In this document: positions 1-10,095 of the stretch, in pieces
Position numbering within the stretch: position 1 is the stretch's first letter
Layout: the number at the start of each line of letters is the position of its first letter
DNA from: Zanthoxylum bungeanum
Lineage: Eukaryota > Streptophyta > Magnoliopsida > Sapindales > Rutaceae
Direction: 5' to 3'
Assembly (NCBI GenBank): GCA_019454045.1
Contig: SKCR01034810.1
Span: forward strand, 1 to 64,000
DNA length: 64,000 nucleotides
Made by a program: the position numbers and the translations under genes
The notes under the pieces: model-generated
What the model saw: the letters and a program-made list of their open reading frames with translations, nothing else
The model's database searches: none
What the model was told of the DNA's origin: nothing

Positions 1-284
1 TTGCATAAACCCACATGTGAATCATAGTTATATATCCTAATTAGAGTTGACCCTTTATGCTTTTGAAAAACCACATGCATATTATATCTCATACATCGCA
101 TGCATCTCATGCATACACACATATGTTACCCATTTGTGTCTTAAAAGCCATCATAGATATCTGTTGGGGTAGGGAGAAAAAATAAGTTTGTCAATAGGAG
201 TTTAGCAAACATAGATAGCGGGGAAGAGGAAATCGAGAACAGAAAACCTTACAGCAAGGATAGAAAGACCATGGGGGGGCCTTC

Positions 285-375
285 AAAAAAAAAAAAAAAG
301 AAAAAAAAGAGGAAAGAAAAAAAGAGAGAAAAGAGAGAAAAAGAAAAAAAAGAAAAATAGAGGAAAGAAAAAAAA
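285..375 (+). repeat. Homopurine (A/G) low-complexity tract
   Basis: An almost uninterrupted run of A and G covers about 90 bases; the first T is at about 358. A strand-asymmetric homopurine tract like this can adopt triplex structure and is prone to length error in assemblies. No coding role is implied. Confidence 0.85.
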
Positions 376-774
376 TTTTTGTTTTTAGTCATTGATGTTT
401 ATACATAAGTCCAATGATGAAATTGATTGCTTTAGGCGAAACCTTAGAAACGATAACTCTTGACGTGCTCTTATCCGATACTTTGAGTGATTGATCTATG
501 TTAAACTCGTAAGCACTTGATTATGGTTCTTAGCAGTGAAAACCTGATTAGTTTGCAAAGTGACTAGTTGAAGAATTGTAGGTTGGTGAATGACCGTTTC
601 TTAGATGTCTATCCTAATTTTCTTATGTTATGATGTGTGGTATGGTTGAAAAAAAAAAGTCTCTAAAGAAAAGAAATAAACCGCCTATAACCGATAAGCG
701 TGAAGCTACCCATGGGCGGGTATTAGGACCACCATGAGGAGAAATGCTACCTTAAAGGGTAGGTGTGTTGAAAA

Positions 775-848
775 AATAAGAAAACAAAAAGAGAAAAAAG
801 AAAAAGAATTTCAAAATGAAAAGAAAAAAAAAGACAAAAGAAAAATAA
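775..848 (+). repeat. Second A-rich purine tract
   Basis: About 70 bases dominated by A with scattered G and few pyrimidines, similar in composition to the tract at 285-375. The reverse-strand reading frame across it is a Phe-rich artefact of this composition. Confidence 0.7.
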
Positions 849-1495
849 AGCCATACAACATTGAGCACGGAAAAGCAATCGCAGAGCATACCTGAGACAT
901 CTAGGTTGGTTTGACCCACCGATCCCGATTTTTGAAACGAAATCATTGAGTTAACTTACCTAGGGATGAATCCGCAAAGGAACCTTTGCACAAACACACT
1001 TTGAGTCTGGCATAGATCATTTATTCAAAAACTCAGATTTGAGTTGCATTGAGTGTTTTGAATGTTCTCTGGTTTCATTACTGAGCATTCCTTGAGGACG
1101 ATAATATGTATAACTATTGGGACTATTTCGTAGCATGTGATATAGTATGATGATATGGAAGGCCCCACCATGTGGTTCATCTTGACCAAGTACAAACAGC
1201 AGAGAGCAGAAAGCTAAATCAATACTGGGTGCGACCAGTCTACCACCTCGCGAATCAGGGACATAACAAGATATTGAGTCATGAAACCAGAGAGAAGACT
1301 GAGCAATAGCCTGGAGAACTGGTGGAAGACCTAACCCAACAGAATAGGAAATTCATGCATGCATGCATACACGTAATGTATTTTTGCATTCTTTTTTGTG
1401 TTTGTTTTGTTTTGCATTCACAGGGTTCAAAGATGAAAAAGAGAAAGCGGCAAAGACAAGCCAACCAGAATCAGCAACATATGAGTAGTAGTTTT

Positions 1496-2009
1496 GGGGA
1501 TGAGTCCCAGGGTCGAGGCCCATATCAGTAGAGTTTTGGAATATCCGGGAAGGAGTCCAAGGGTTGAGGCCCATATCAGTCAGTTTCGGGGATGAGTCCC
1601 AGGGTTGAGGCCCATATCAGTTTCAGTCTTGGGGATGAGTCCCAGGGGCGAGGCCCATATCAGTATCAGTTTGGGGCGAGGCCCACATCACTCTGGGGGT
1701 GAGGCCCACATCGTTATCAGAAACATCTTGTCGGGTTATGGCACTCTGGGGCGGGCCCACATCATTATCAGTATCAGTGTTGCCGAGTATGGAACCTGGG
1801 GCCGAGGCCCACATTAGTTCAGATCAGTCTTGAAGGGTATGACACTTTGGGGCAAGGCCCACATCGTATCAGAAGAATCAGTCTTGTCGGGTATGGCACT
1901 CTGGGGCGGCCCACATCATTATCGTATCAGTGTTGTTGCCGGGTATGGCACTCTGGGGGCGAGGCACGCATTAGTTCAGTATTAGTTCTACCAGGTATCA
2001 CACTCTGGG
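1496..2009 (+). repeat. Tandem array, left part (roughly 30-60 bp units)
   Basis: Repeated blocks built from 'ggggatgagtcccaggg', 'cgaggcccatatcagt' and 'ggcactctgggg' follow one another with variable spacing. The array is cut at 2009 by copia A and resumes at 12225. Removing A with one copy of the CTGGG duplication restores a phrase that matches the neighbouring unit (cactctgggtatggagat against cactccgggtatggagat on the right side). It therefore forms one array with 12225-14630. Arrays of this kind are known from the hypervariable 3' untranslated region of Tat-lineage gypsy elements. Confidence 0.85.
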
Positions 2010-2126
2010 TGTTGGATAATATGACCCATAGCGTCACTATTTGCACAGATCATTGTGTTGTTGAAGCAAATTAACTATGTAATAAGGAAATTGCACTCTC
2101 ATCATTTGTGATTAGATCACCATAGA

Positions 2127-2135
2127 TATATAAAT
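2127..2135 (+). promoter_or_regulatory. TATA-like box of copia A LTR
   Basis: The sequence TATATAAAT lies about 118 bp into the LTR and is repeated at 10212-10220 in the 3' LTR. Related TATATA-rich positions occur at the equivalent place in the minus-strand LTRs of B, C and D. A second candidate (ATATATATAAG) lies just before the hairpin at 2319. I cannot tell which one directs transcription. Confidence 0.4.
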
Positions 2136-2284
2136 GAAGAGAGGTCCCTATGATTAGTTCCTGGATTGAGATGATATGAGACAGTATCAGTCCACGAAGG
2201 ATTAATCATTAAATATCCCTAGCCGTAGTATTATCGAGACTGGACATCGATAATGCGGAATAGGCTAGTATTGCACTTGTGCGT

Positions 2285-2337
2285 GTTGTGAGGGCACAAC
2301 GGCATAGTTCTCATATATATAAGTATTGGATACTTAT
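2285..2337 (+). other. Twin hairpins in copia LTR
   Basis: Two close dyads are seen: GTTGTG...CACAAC at 2285-2300 and ATAAGTAT-TGG-ATACTTAT at 2319-2337. The same pair occurs inverted in the B left LTR (about 17279-17330) and in both C LTRs; in D the second stem has decayed. Its place downstream of a TATA-like box suggests the R/U5 part of the transcript, which is an inference. Confidence 0.55.
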
Positions 2338-4133
2338 GCAAGTGCGATAGGAGGTCGTGTTCACCGATGGTACGGGAAACAGCTTCGCTCTGGATAGACC
2401 CCTCGGAATCCCATTGGTATTATGACTATGTGTCTATGGGAGGCCGAATCAAGGTAGGTGTGTATGGTCTTAACCTGAGACTTACATCGCTAATACTTAC
2501 GATAATCGATAAACTTTGGTTTTGGTGGTAGGGGACTTTTAACAGGTTCTGCGTACACCACTTCTGGGTTTATCAGAGAGTCGTAGAGTATTGGGTGTGA
2601 TGTCAAGACGGAAGTGTCACTTCAGTCATATTGGAGTTGATGTCACGCAGGATACGGTACTAGTGCTCTTGAGTGTTGCGCAACCAATCGGGATATTGTG
2701 ACCAGGTCATGTATATCCGATTATAGAGACTATGTTACCAGACATCCGATATGTGCTTCGGACGGGGTAGACACTTATCCAGCCCCAGCCCTAGCACGTG
2801 ATTATCCGATACTGGGCTAATATACACAATACTACGGTATACTACGCTTGATACAGATCTATATATTCCTGTAAGAATATTTCTGGAGAATTGGGTAGGC
2901 ATGGCGCTTTGCTAGAAGCCAACCTTGTCTTGTAAATCGATATAAACGTAGTACGAGGTACTTACGTGTTCGGACAGTCCGACGATCGTATTTACTGCCA
3001 ACATATCCGGAGATCTCATGGGTCGCTTCCTGAAGATTCACCGATGATGTATTACTCGCACTTTGATTAATCTGGGATTAATTAGAAGAGAGAGATAGAA
3101 TTAATCTGGGATTAATTCGATGAGAGAGAAAATTAATCTGGGATTAATTGCGGAGATATTTTATCTCGGATAAAATATCGTTAAAGAGAGAGAACGATTA
3201 ATTTGGAATTAATCGATAAAATAATATATTTGATATATTATTAGAAATTGGATTTTGACGCGAAATTAAAATTAGATTTTAATTCGGGCGAACGAATTAA
3301 TTTAGAATTAATTCGTTAGCGACGTGAATAGTGATTTCGCTAGGCGTAATCATTTAATTACGACGCGACGGAAAATTCGTTAATTTGGAATTAGCGAACC
3401 CGAGCCCGAGAGTGATTGCGAGCGCATTCGCATTTCGAATTCGAGCGCGGCACGCGAGTCACATCAAGCGTCAAATCGTTTGTCAGATCATGCGTCAAAT
3501 CAATTGTCACTTTGAGTGATGTGACTTGACAACATGTCACTTTATTAAAGTGATGTGATGTGACTTAAAGTAAAAAGTAGAAATGATGGAAAGCTTTATT
3601 GCTTTTTATTTTTGACTTTTGAATTAAAAGTAATATATATATTTTATTAATTTACTTGGAAATGTAATAAAAATATATATTAAATCATTCTCTCTCTCTA
3701 GCATGCAAGGCATATACGGTTTCTCATCTCCCTCCCTTTTCTTCTCTCATCTTCTTCACGTATGGTGCGTTTTTCTTCTTATTTTTCTGGTTCACCGAAT
3801 TTTTGAGAAGCAAAATGGAAGATGAACAAGTGCTAGCACACCTTGAGTAATACATAGGTGATAGGGAAGTGTCTTCATGAGCTTGGAAAGCTTGAAGCTT
3901 GGAGCTTCAATGGAGTCTTGCATGGCCGAAAATGGTGGAGTCCAAACCAGTCCAAACCGCACAGCCCACTGTCAAGAAAGCCATTGCCGAGCTTGGAGGG
4001 AGCTTAAAATCGCACCTTGTTCTTCTTCATCAACCGAAATTCAATGTGAGTATTCCGCACCTCCTTTGATGTGTTCATATACGGTTTTTATGCATGATTT
4101 GTTGATCTTGGGACTTGATTTAAACTCCTACAA

Positions 4134-4145
4134 TGGTATCAGAGC
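4134..4145 (+). other. Primer-binding site of copia A
   Basis: TGGTATCAGAGC begins one base after the 5' LTR. This is the usual plant copia complement to the 3' end of initiator-methionine tRNA, which primes minus-strand synthesis. Confidence 0.9.
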
Positions 4146-4249
4146 TTTGATTGCATGAAAACCGAATTAGGGTTCTTGAGCAAATTTGGGGCTTTTTGAT
4201 TTTAGCTTGATTCTGACAAATTGATTGTTTAAGAATGATTATATATGAT

Positions 4250-4640
4250 TGAATTTGAGTTGTGTATATGTAATCAATTTGATAAAAAAATTGATTGGAT
4301 TGATTTTCCCCAATTTGCTTATTTTTGGTCAAAACTTTAATTTGGGCAAACTCGATTTAGGCATGATTTGGTTGAATTGTTTGATGAAGTATGCTTGAAT
4401 GAGGTTGAATTGAGTTGTGCATGATCAATTTCAAGAAAATTGGATTAGATCATTTTTCCCCAATTCTTTAGGTTGAACATGAAACTTGAAATTGGGTAAA
4501 TGTGTTTGAGCATGTTTTAATTGAATTGGATTTTAAGTATGCTTAGAACATGTTTAATTGAGATTGTGTGTGATCAATTTCATGAAATTGGATTGGATTC
4601 AATTTTCCCCAAATTGAGGCTTGGCCGAAAATTGCATAAC
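4250..4640 (+). repeat. Degenerate ~149-bp tandem repeat in copia A leader
   Basis: The phrase TTTTCCCCAA recurs at about 4304, 4453 and 4603, embedded each time in an AT-rich block containing 'gatcaattt' and 'ttggattgga'. This gives three imperfect units of 148-150 bp. The inverted counterpart, with 'ttggggaaaa', is seen in the C leader around 53200-53360. Confidence 0.65.
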
Positions 4641-6110
4641 CCTAATGTCTTGGTAATTTTGTTTTGTTTGATCATTGGATGACTTAAAACAATTGTTAAT
4701 GTTGTTTTGAAGTTCAATTGGATTGAATTTTGATTTGAACATTTTTTCCCTTTTAAAGTGGCTTGGCCGAATCTTATGAACATGAAATTCTTTGTGATTT
4801 TTTGTTTTAATTCATTGGATGAATTGAATTGATTTGGGAAATTAAGATTGTGGACTCAATTGGATTGAAACCGAATCGAATTGAAAAACCCCTAATTGCC
4901 GAGACTTGAAAGCATGTTAATTGGGTTTGATTTTAATTGAATTGTGTTGGACACTATTTGGTTGTTAAAGTGCATGATTATTAGGCTAATTGATGTTTTA
5001 GAAATGTTAATTGGGTAATTGATTGTGTATTACACTTAGGTTAATTAATTGTGAAATTTGGAATTTTATAAGTTAATTAATTTGGGCTTGATTTTGGAAA
5101 TTGGGCTTGTTAGGTTGTAATTGGGCTTTTGGGCTTTGTTGTAACAAAGTTGGGTTTAGGCAAAATTGGTTGGATCCAATTAGGCCCAAAACCGAATCCA
5201 AAAGGTCCAATTATGACTTAATGGACCTTAATTATTTAATTGGGCCTAATGGGCCAAAATTAATTTAAAGGCTTATGGGGTAACTCCCGGATTGGATTTT
5301 GGTTGTTCGGTTTGACCCGAGTTGACCAAAAGTCCACGCCTTAGAAATTAATTAAAAGCCCATTGGACTTTAATTAAATAAAACATTAGATGTTATCGGG
5401 CTTTGAGACCCGTTGCGATTAAATTTGGAATTTAAGTCGTAAAGGTTCGTTAATAAAAGTGTAATATTTAATTTAGAATTAAATAATGAATTAGAATTAA
5501 ATACGTATTAAATTGGATTTAATTATGTAATTTAATTTAATTCGTAGAATCGTACTTTGAGTACGTGTTCGCAATACGAGTTTGACTCGAACAAAAATCA
5601 AATCTTTGTTTGAACATTGGATGATCACTAATAATCAAGATTAATTAATTTGATTGATTGATTGATAACATGCTTGTATGAATACATGGTTGTGATGTTT
5701 GAATAATGTATATCGGATGGATATTAGTCGGGTTGGGCGATTTTGGAAATTGTAATAAATTTGATTTATTAAATTGGACCTGCGTGTCCAGCCTTATCTC
5801 CTATTTCTTTGTATTCTCTTCTCACCTATTCCCCTCCATGTAAAAGAGGTTTCTTTAGAAGTGTAGTGTAACGGGTAGAAGTAATACAAGTGCTAGCGGG
5901 AGAGAGAAAGGGAGAGATTTGATCTAGGATCAATGTGTTAAGTATCCATCCGCATATCATTATTATTTTATTTCATACTCGCTTTATTATGTATTTAGAA
6001 TGCATGTTTAAGGGTGTATGATGATGAGACCTTAACAAAGATAATTAAATTGGTAGCCAATTTGCACGCGAAAAACCCTCGTTTTATATTAAGCAAATAT
6101 CCTTCCATTG
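4641..6110 (+). other. Copia A leader, AT-rich, no gene
   Basis: This part of the internal region is rich in 'aattgggcttt' and 'ttaatttaattcg' phrases and has no coding potential. The corresponding sequence is found inverted in B (22500-23730) and C (52100-53510). It is therefore leader shared across the copia group rather than host DNA. Confidence 0.6.
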
Positions 6111-6111
6111 A

Positions 6112-6600
6112 ATGATTCTTGTTCAAGATCCGAAGTTGGCATTGGTTTTTATTGACCAAAGTCAAGACCTTTGTCAATCAAGGATGTACTTGAATCATGA
6201 GAGTTTTGTTGCATATCGGTGTCTTGTCCAAATCGTGATTTTTATTGGCCAAAGTCAAGGTCACTTTTTGTCCAATGACATTGATTACGAAACTTTCCCG
6301 TCAATGGGTCCCGCTTAACTGGAATCATTAGGTTTGTTTTGGCCAAAGCCAAGGCCTAGATGATTCGAGGATATGGTTAGGAAAATGTATTGGATACATT
6401 GACATTATACATATGTTTCGGACTTGGATGTCCACCTAACCGGATCTAGGAATTGGATGAGATCCAATTGATCTGTGAGATCTACCTAGTTAAATAGCAT
6501 ACAGCTTTTTATTGGCCAAAGTCAGGGTTGTGTGTTATTTAACGGGATCCTAGCCCACTAGGAAACACGGTTTCCCGAGTACTCCACAGAGGGTTAGAGA
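6112..6600 (+). other. Conserved leader block with four GGCCAAAGTCAAGG motifs
   Basis: Four near-copies of 'ttggccaaagtcaagg' occur near 6155, 6247, 6340 and 6510. A short open frame over 6112-6318 reads through two of them as repeated 'QSQ' phrases (FIDQSQDLCQSRMYLNHESF, then FIGQSQ...NDIDYE). The block is retained inverted in B (about 21780-22260) and C (about 51360-51850), so it survived in both the near-intact and the decayed copies. Whether the function lies in RNA or in a small peptide is unknown. Confidence 0.6.
6451..6469 (+). other. 8-bp-stem hairpin in the conserved leader block
   Basis: AATTGGAT-GAG-ATCCAATT is a perfect 8-bp stem with a 3-base loop. The same stem is perfect in B (21892-21910, loop on the opposite strand) and damaged in C (around 51480-51497, caattggatctcatccaact). 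Confidence 0.6.
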
Positions 6601-6739
6601 CTCGACGAAAAATAGTGGGAGGCAAGTATTGAATTTGCAACATTCGTTCGATTACTCGCTAAACACGCTCATTTAAATTATTTCGTCGTTATATTAAATG
6701 TTAGTTAGACTAATATTTAAATTGTTGTTTTAATAAACA

Positions 6740-6975
6740 GTTGGACTGTATTATACTTGATTATATATAATTGGATTATATTAATCAATATATTTGAATT
6801 AATTAATTTCAGTTTACAGTTGATTTTATAATTGGATTATAGTAATCAATGTAATTGAGGTTAATTAATTTGGATTATATTTGATTATATAGTTGGACTA
6901 TTATAATCATTATAATATATATAGTACCACTAATCGTTGATTAAATAGTTGGACTATTGTAATCAAGATAAAATT
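6740..6975 (+). repeat. AT-rich degenerate repeats (ttgatta...taatca)
   Basis: Four to five imperfect units contain 'ttgattatata(g/a)ttgga(c/t)ta' followed by 'taatca', so each unit is itself partly an inverted repeat. C carries the same expansion inverted (about 50990-51240). B has only a trace of it near 21640-21670, so it may be specific to the decayed lineage. Confidence 0.55.
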
Positions 6976-7279
6976 GAAAAGTTGGATATTTAAAATATAA
7001 TCTGGGATTAAAATATTTTAAATGATTTAATTTTCAAATTGGGAATAAATAATAGGTTACTTTATTTGATAAAATAACTTATTATACTTACGCCCAAAAT
7101 TAAGCAAAATAAGTAGAGCATAAAATCTTTGGAAGATTTATGTGATGATGACTTTAATGCTTAATTTAATATACTTATCATAAATCTAATTTTAGATTTA
7201 AGAAGTATTAAAATTGCAATTATAATTCTTGGAGAATTAATTGACTATTCTAGTGGAGAAAAGTCAAAGTTTGCAATTG

Positions 7280-10084
7280 GGCATGTAGCACAAGGTGCAC
7301 ATCGTTTCGATATTCCGAAACCCAAGGCTTGGCCAAAGGTTTGTGAAATATTGAAAAGGATAATTGACATATATCAAAAGTGACTACCATTTGGATATGG
7401 AAGACACGAAGGAATTAAAGATAGGGCGAGGCTCTAACTTTAAAAATATTTGTCAAAGTTATGTTTACTACTAGTATTGAAATTGGATTTTAAATACTTA
7501 GTGTGGTACATAATACATATATGTATTGACGTTCAGAATCCGCTGTGAGCTGGATACTGGCTTCAAGCCGAGATTTCTCTGCGAATTGGAAACGGGACGA
7601 AAGTCGCTGTTTCGACCGTAGATACCTAAGTTTAGGAACTACCCTTTGGGTATGTACTTAAATTAGGAAATGTTATATGTAACTAGTTTAACTAGAGACA
7701 TTATCTCTATATCAGTGTTTAATCCATTGCGGATAAAACCTTTATATTCTAGAACACTAAAGTGTTTCATTATATAAAGATGATACTGAGATAAATACAT
7801 TGGATGTAAATAACAGAATTTATATTTTGAATATAAATAAAATCTCAAACATATAAATGACAAATAAATAGCTCAAATTGATTTGATCAATAGAGACTTA
7901 TTTGTGGCATTGTTGTCTAGGACACAATTAAAGAAGACTCGTATATCCACACTTTTTAAGAGTGGGTACTAGGACTGATTTGACTATTCAAATAAGGTCT
8001 ACGAATCTAGTTTATTAGGTTAAATACCTAAAATACTATTTACTTGGTAATAGTAAAAGGGCCACCGATCTGTTAGCCCTATTCATGGTGAAGTAAGTGG
8101 GCCCATATCTAGCTAGGCTAGATGTGAACATGAATATTTCGTGACCTTAACGGATGTGACATCACGTTGTGGTTATGTGTTTCTTTTGAAGAACACAGAT
8201 CGGAAACTTCAGAGTTTCGACACGAAGTAGACAAACAGATCGGCTATAGTATTATTCCGCCACGGTAAAACCGTAATGGAAAATACTTAAGCAGTAAGTT
8301 TCATACGTAAATGAAAGAGTACGGTATTCTTTCATATGAGGACATGATAAGGTTTATCACAAGTCGCTCAGAGCTACTATCTCCTTCAACCGGATATGTA
8401 TTTACAGTGCTAAACTTATTTAGAATAAGGTTCCATATAAATCTGTTTGACAGATATCATATAGGATATGAACAGGGAAGAAACGAGGTTTCTCATTCCT
8501 GATAATTTGGGTATGCCAGGCATAGCGTTTGGATGATACCAAACTAAGGACCCAAATTTGATAAGTGCCAATATAGGTTATCTTAAGGGAAACCTTAAGT
8601 ATAGTACTTATAAATCCCACATGAGAACAATATGATTGTTGCTCACCATGCGGTTTTCCTGAGAGAAATACCGATATGCAGTGGTCAGTGGGAGGATAGT
8701 GATACTCGATAAAATCGGAGTAATACTGTTCAAGGCACGAAGTCCTTAATGGAACACAAATAGTTCATCTATGATGAACTATATACCATTAATCTTCAAA
8801 TACACAAGACACTCGTAGATCGGATAGAGTCAGAAAAAGACCTAGGGTATGGGTTTCTGATCTAACCTCATAAAGATGTCAATCTATGGAGGTGTACCAT
8901 CCGACTACGTTTTGAGAAGTGATACGAGGTATCGACTCCCTATTATGGCAAAGTGCCATGAGTCTGGAATGGATTCCACAAGGCATTTGACGGAAAGGTA
9001 TCGTTATCAACATTGTGTTAATAACGGTTCAACCTTTTACCTGTTGCCATGGTAAATCCATTTTGAAAATGCTTGAAAATAACTGTATATTTCATTTATG
9101 AAATGTGTCAGTTATAAATCAAAATCGCTTCCTGAAAAGGAAACCTTTTGGAGGATGTTTACAACATCCTGACGATTTTGTATAACAGACAAACAAGGTT
9201 TGCGGTTATTCAATCATGTTTGGATCAATGCAAGCATAAGGTTCTTGGAACTGACGTTTTGAAATAATCATAATGGTTTATGATTTGATTCAAAACGAAA
9301 TAATTCTTGTGTATATAAGGAGGTGTGGGAGAGCGCACTGACAGTAAAATTCCCATAAAGCTATTGTTGAAAGCTTGGCTTTCAATAGAAATTCTCCGTA
9401 GAATTCTGGGAGTAACAACCTTTATTCAAGGAATAAAGATCTACTGGGATAGATTTGGAGTTGTTAACACTCTCTGGGAATTGTACATTTAAAATGTACT
9501 TGTATTGGTGTCTCATACACTTCGAGCATATGGAGTCACAATCGGATCAATCCAAGTGATAGTCACTGGATTGAAGTTAAGAACATCTGTTAGTATCTCT
9601 GAGAACTAAAGATGCTATCTTAAACTATGGAGATGGAGAACTTGAAGTGACTGGGATCACTGCAGCAAGTTTCCAAACGATTAAACTGCGGTACTATAAA
9701 GTTTGAACACCGGGACAGTGAACTGGAAATCTTCCAAGCAAGATAACTGTTGCCGAATAAACAACAAATGCGGATTATTGCTGCAGCTGAGGCAGCAATA
9801 GAAGTCTTTGGATTGAAATAAATCTAATTAGATTAGATATAGTTCTGTTAGCAGCTGAGCTAGGCGTCAGCACAGGCTAAGGAATTAAAGGTCTCATCGA
9901 CGATCCAGATATATACTTCTATATCATCTGATTCGTTCGGATCATACATCGTGGCGATGTGATGATCGTATAAATCGCGTCAAACGATAATCAAACAAAT
10001 CCGCTGACGAAAACCTTTCCTCAGCAATTTGAGCGAATTGTACATAGTTCGGGTGTTAGGCACTCGAGTGACTGGCTATGTGCC
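7280..10084 (+). pseudogene. Copia A decayed gag-pol remnant
   Basis: No frame longer than about 70 residues remains, but nucleotide order follows B's pol. Around 7540-7620 lies the stretch after the protease. About 7720-7960 corresponds to the pre-integrase region, where 'tggcattgttgtctaggacac' echoes WHCRLGH. About 8100-8500 corresponds to the integrase core and about 8900-9500 to the start of reverse transcriptase. About 9770-10080 corresponds to RNase H and the tail. Gag is essentially gone, and indels and deletions are frequent. C and D show the same style of decay at the same places. It cannot encode the proteins needed for its own movement. Confidence 0.8.
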
Positions 10085-10095
10085 AAGTGGGAGAT
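10085..10095 (+). other. Polypurine tract of copia A
   Basis: AAGTGGGAGAT abuts the 3' LTR and is the usual copia plus-strand primer position. The same tract appears in E (45781-45791) and, inverted, in B (17603-17613) and D (60802-60812). Confidence 0.85.

Larger units (their letters stand above)
1..1495 (+). other. Non-coding 5' flank of tandem array, probably Tat 3' UTR
   Basis: No convincing gene is visible. The stretch is AT-rich, with two purine-rich tracts and a short (TGCA)n run near 1354-1370. Around 1075-1110 a phrase about a strongly 'ending with a short tail that goes on to gaggac' type context (cattccttgaggac) resembles the non-coding zone between pol and 3' LTR of Ty3/gypsy elements. 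A pyrimidine-rich run ending in CAG near 1388-1422 precedes a small basic peptide frame (KKRKRQRQ, about 1434-1530), which I do not regard as a demonstrated gene. Because it runs straight into the tandem array and then a Tat-type polypurine tract and LTR, I infer it is the 3' untranslated part of that gypsy element. The rest of the element would lie left of the window. Confidence 0.35.
2010..4132 (+). repeat. Copia A 5' LTR (2123 bp)
   Basis: Bounded by TG at 2010 and CA at 4132, directly followed by the primer site. It contains a TATA-like box at 2127-2135, two tight hairpins at 2285-2337, and a run of units 'aattaatctgggattaatt' near 3070-3160. A conserved block at about 2340-3040 is open on both strands. 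The 3' LTR at 10096 aligns end to end with only scattered small differences. Confidence 0.95.

Noticed and set aside
3877..4158. 93-codon frame ending in the copia A primer site
   Set aside because: It spans the LTR-internal boundary; the matching 3' LTR frame differs and stops elsewhere.
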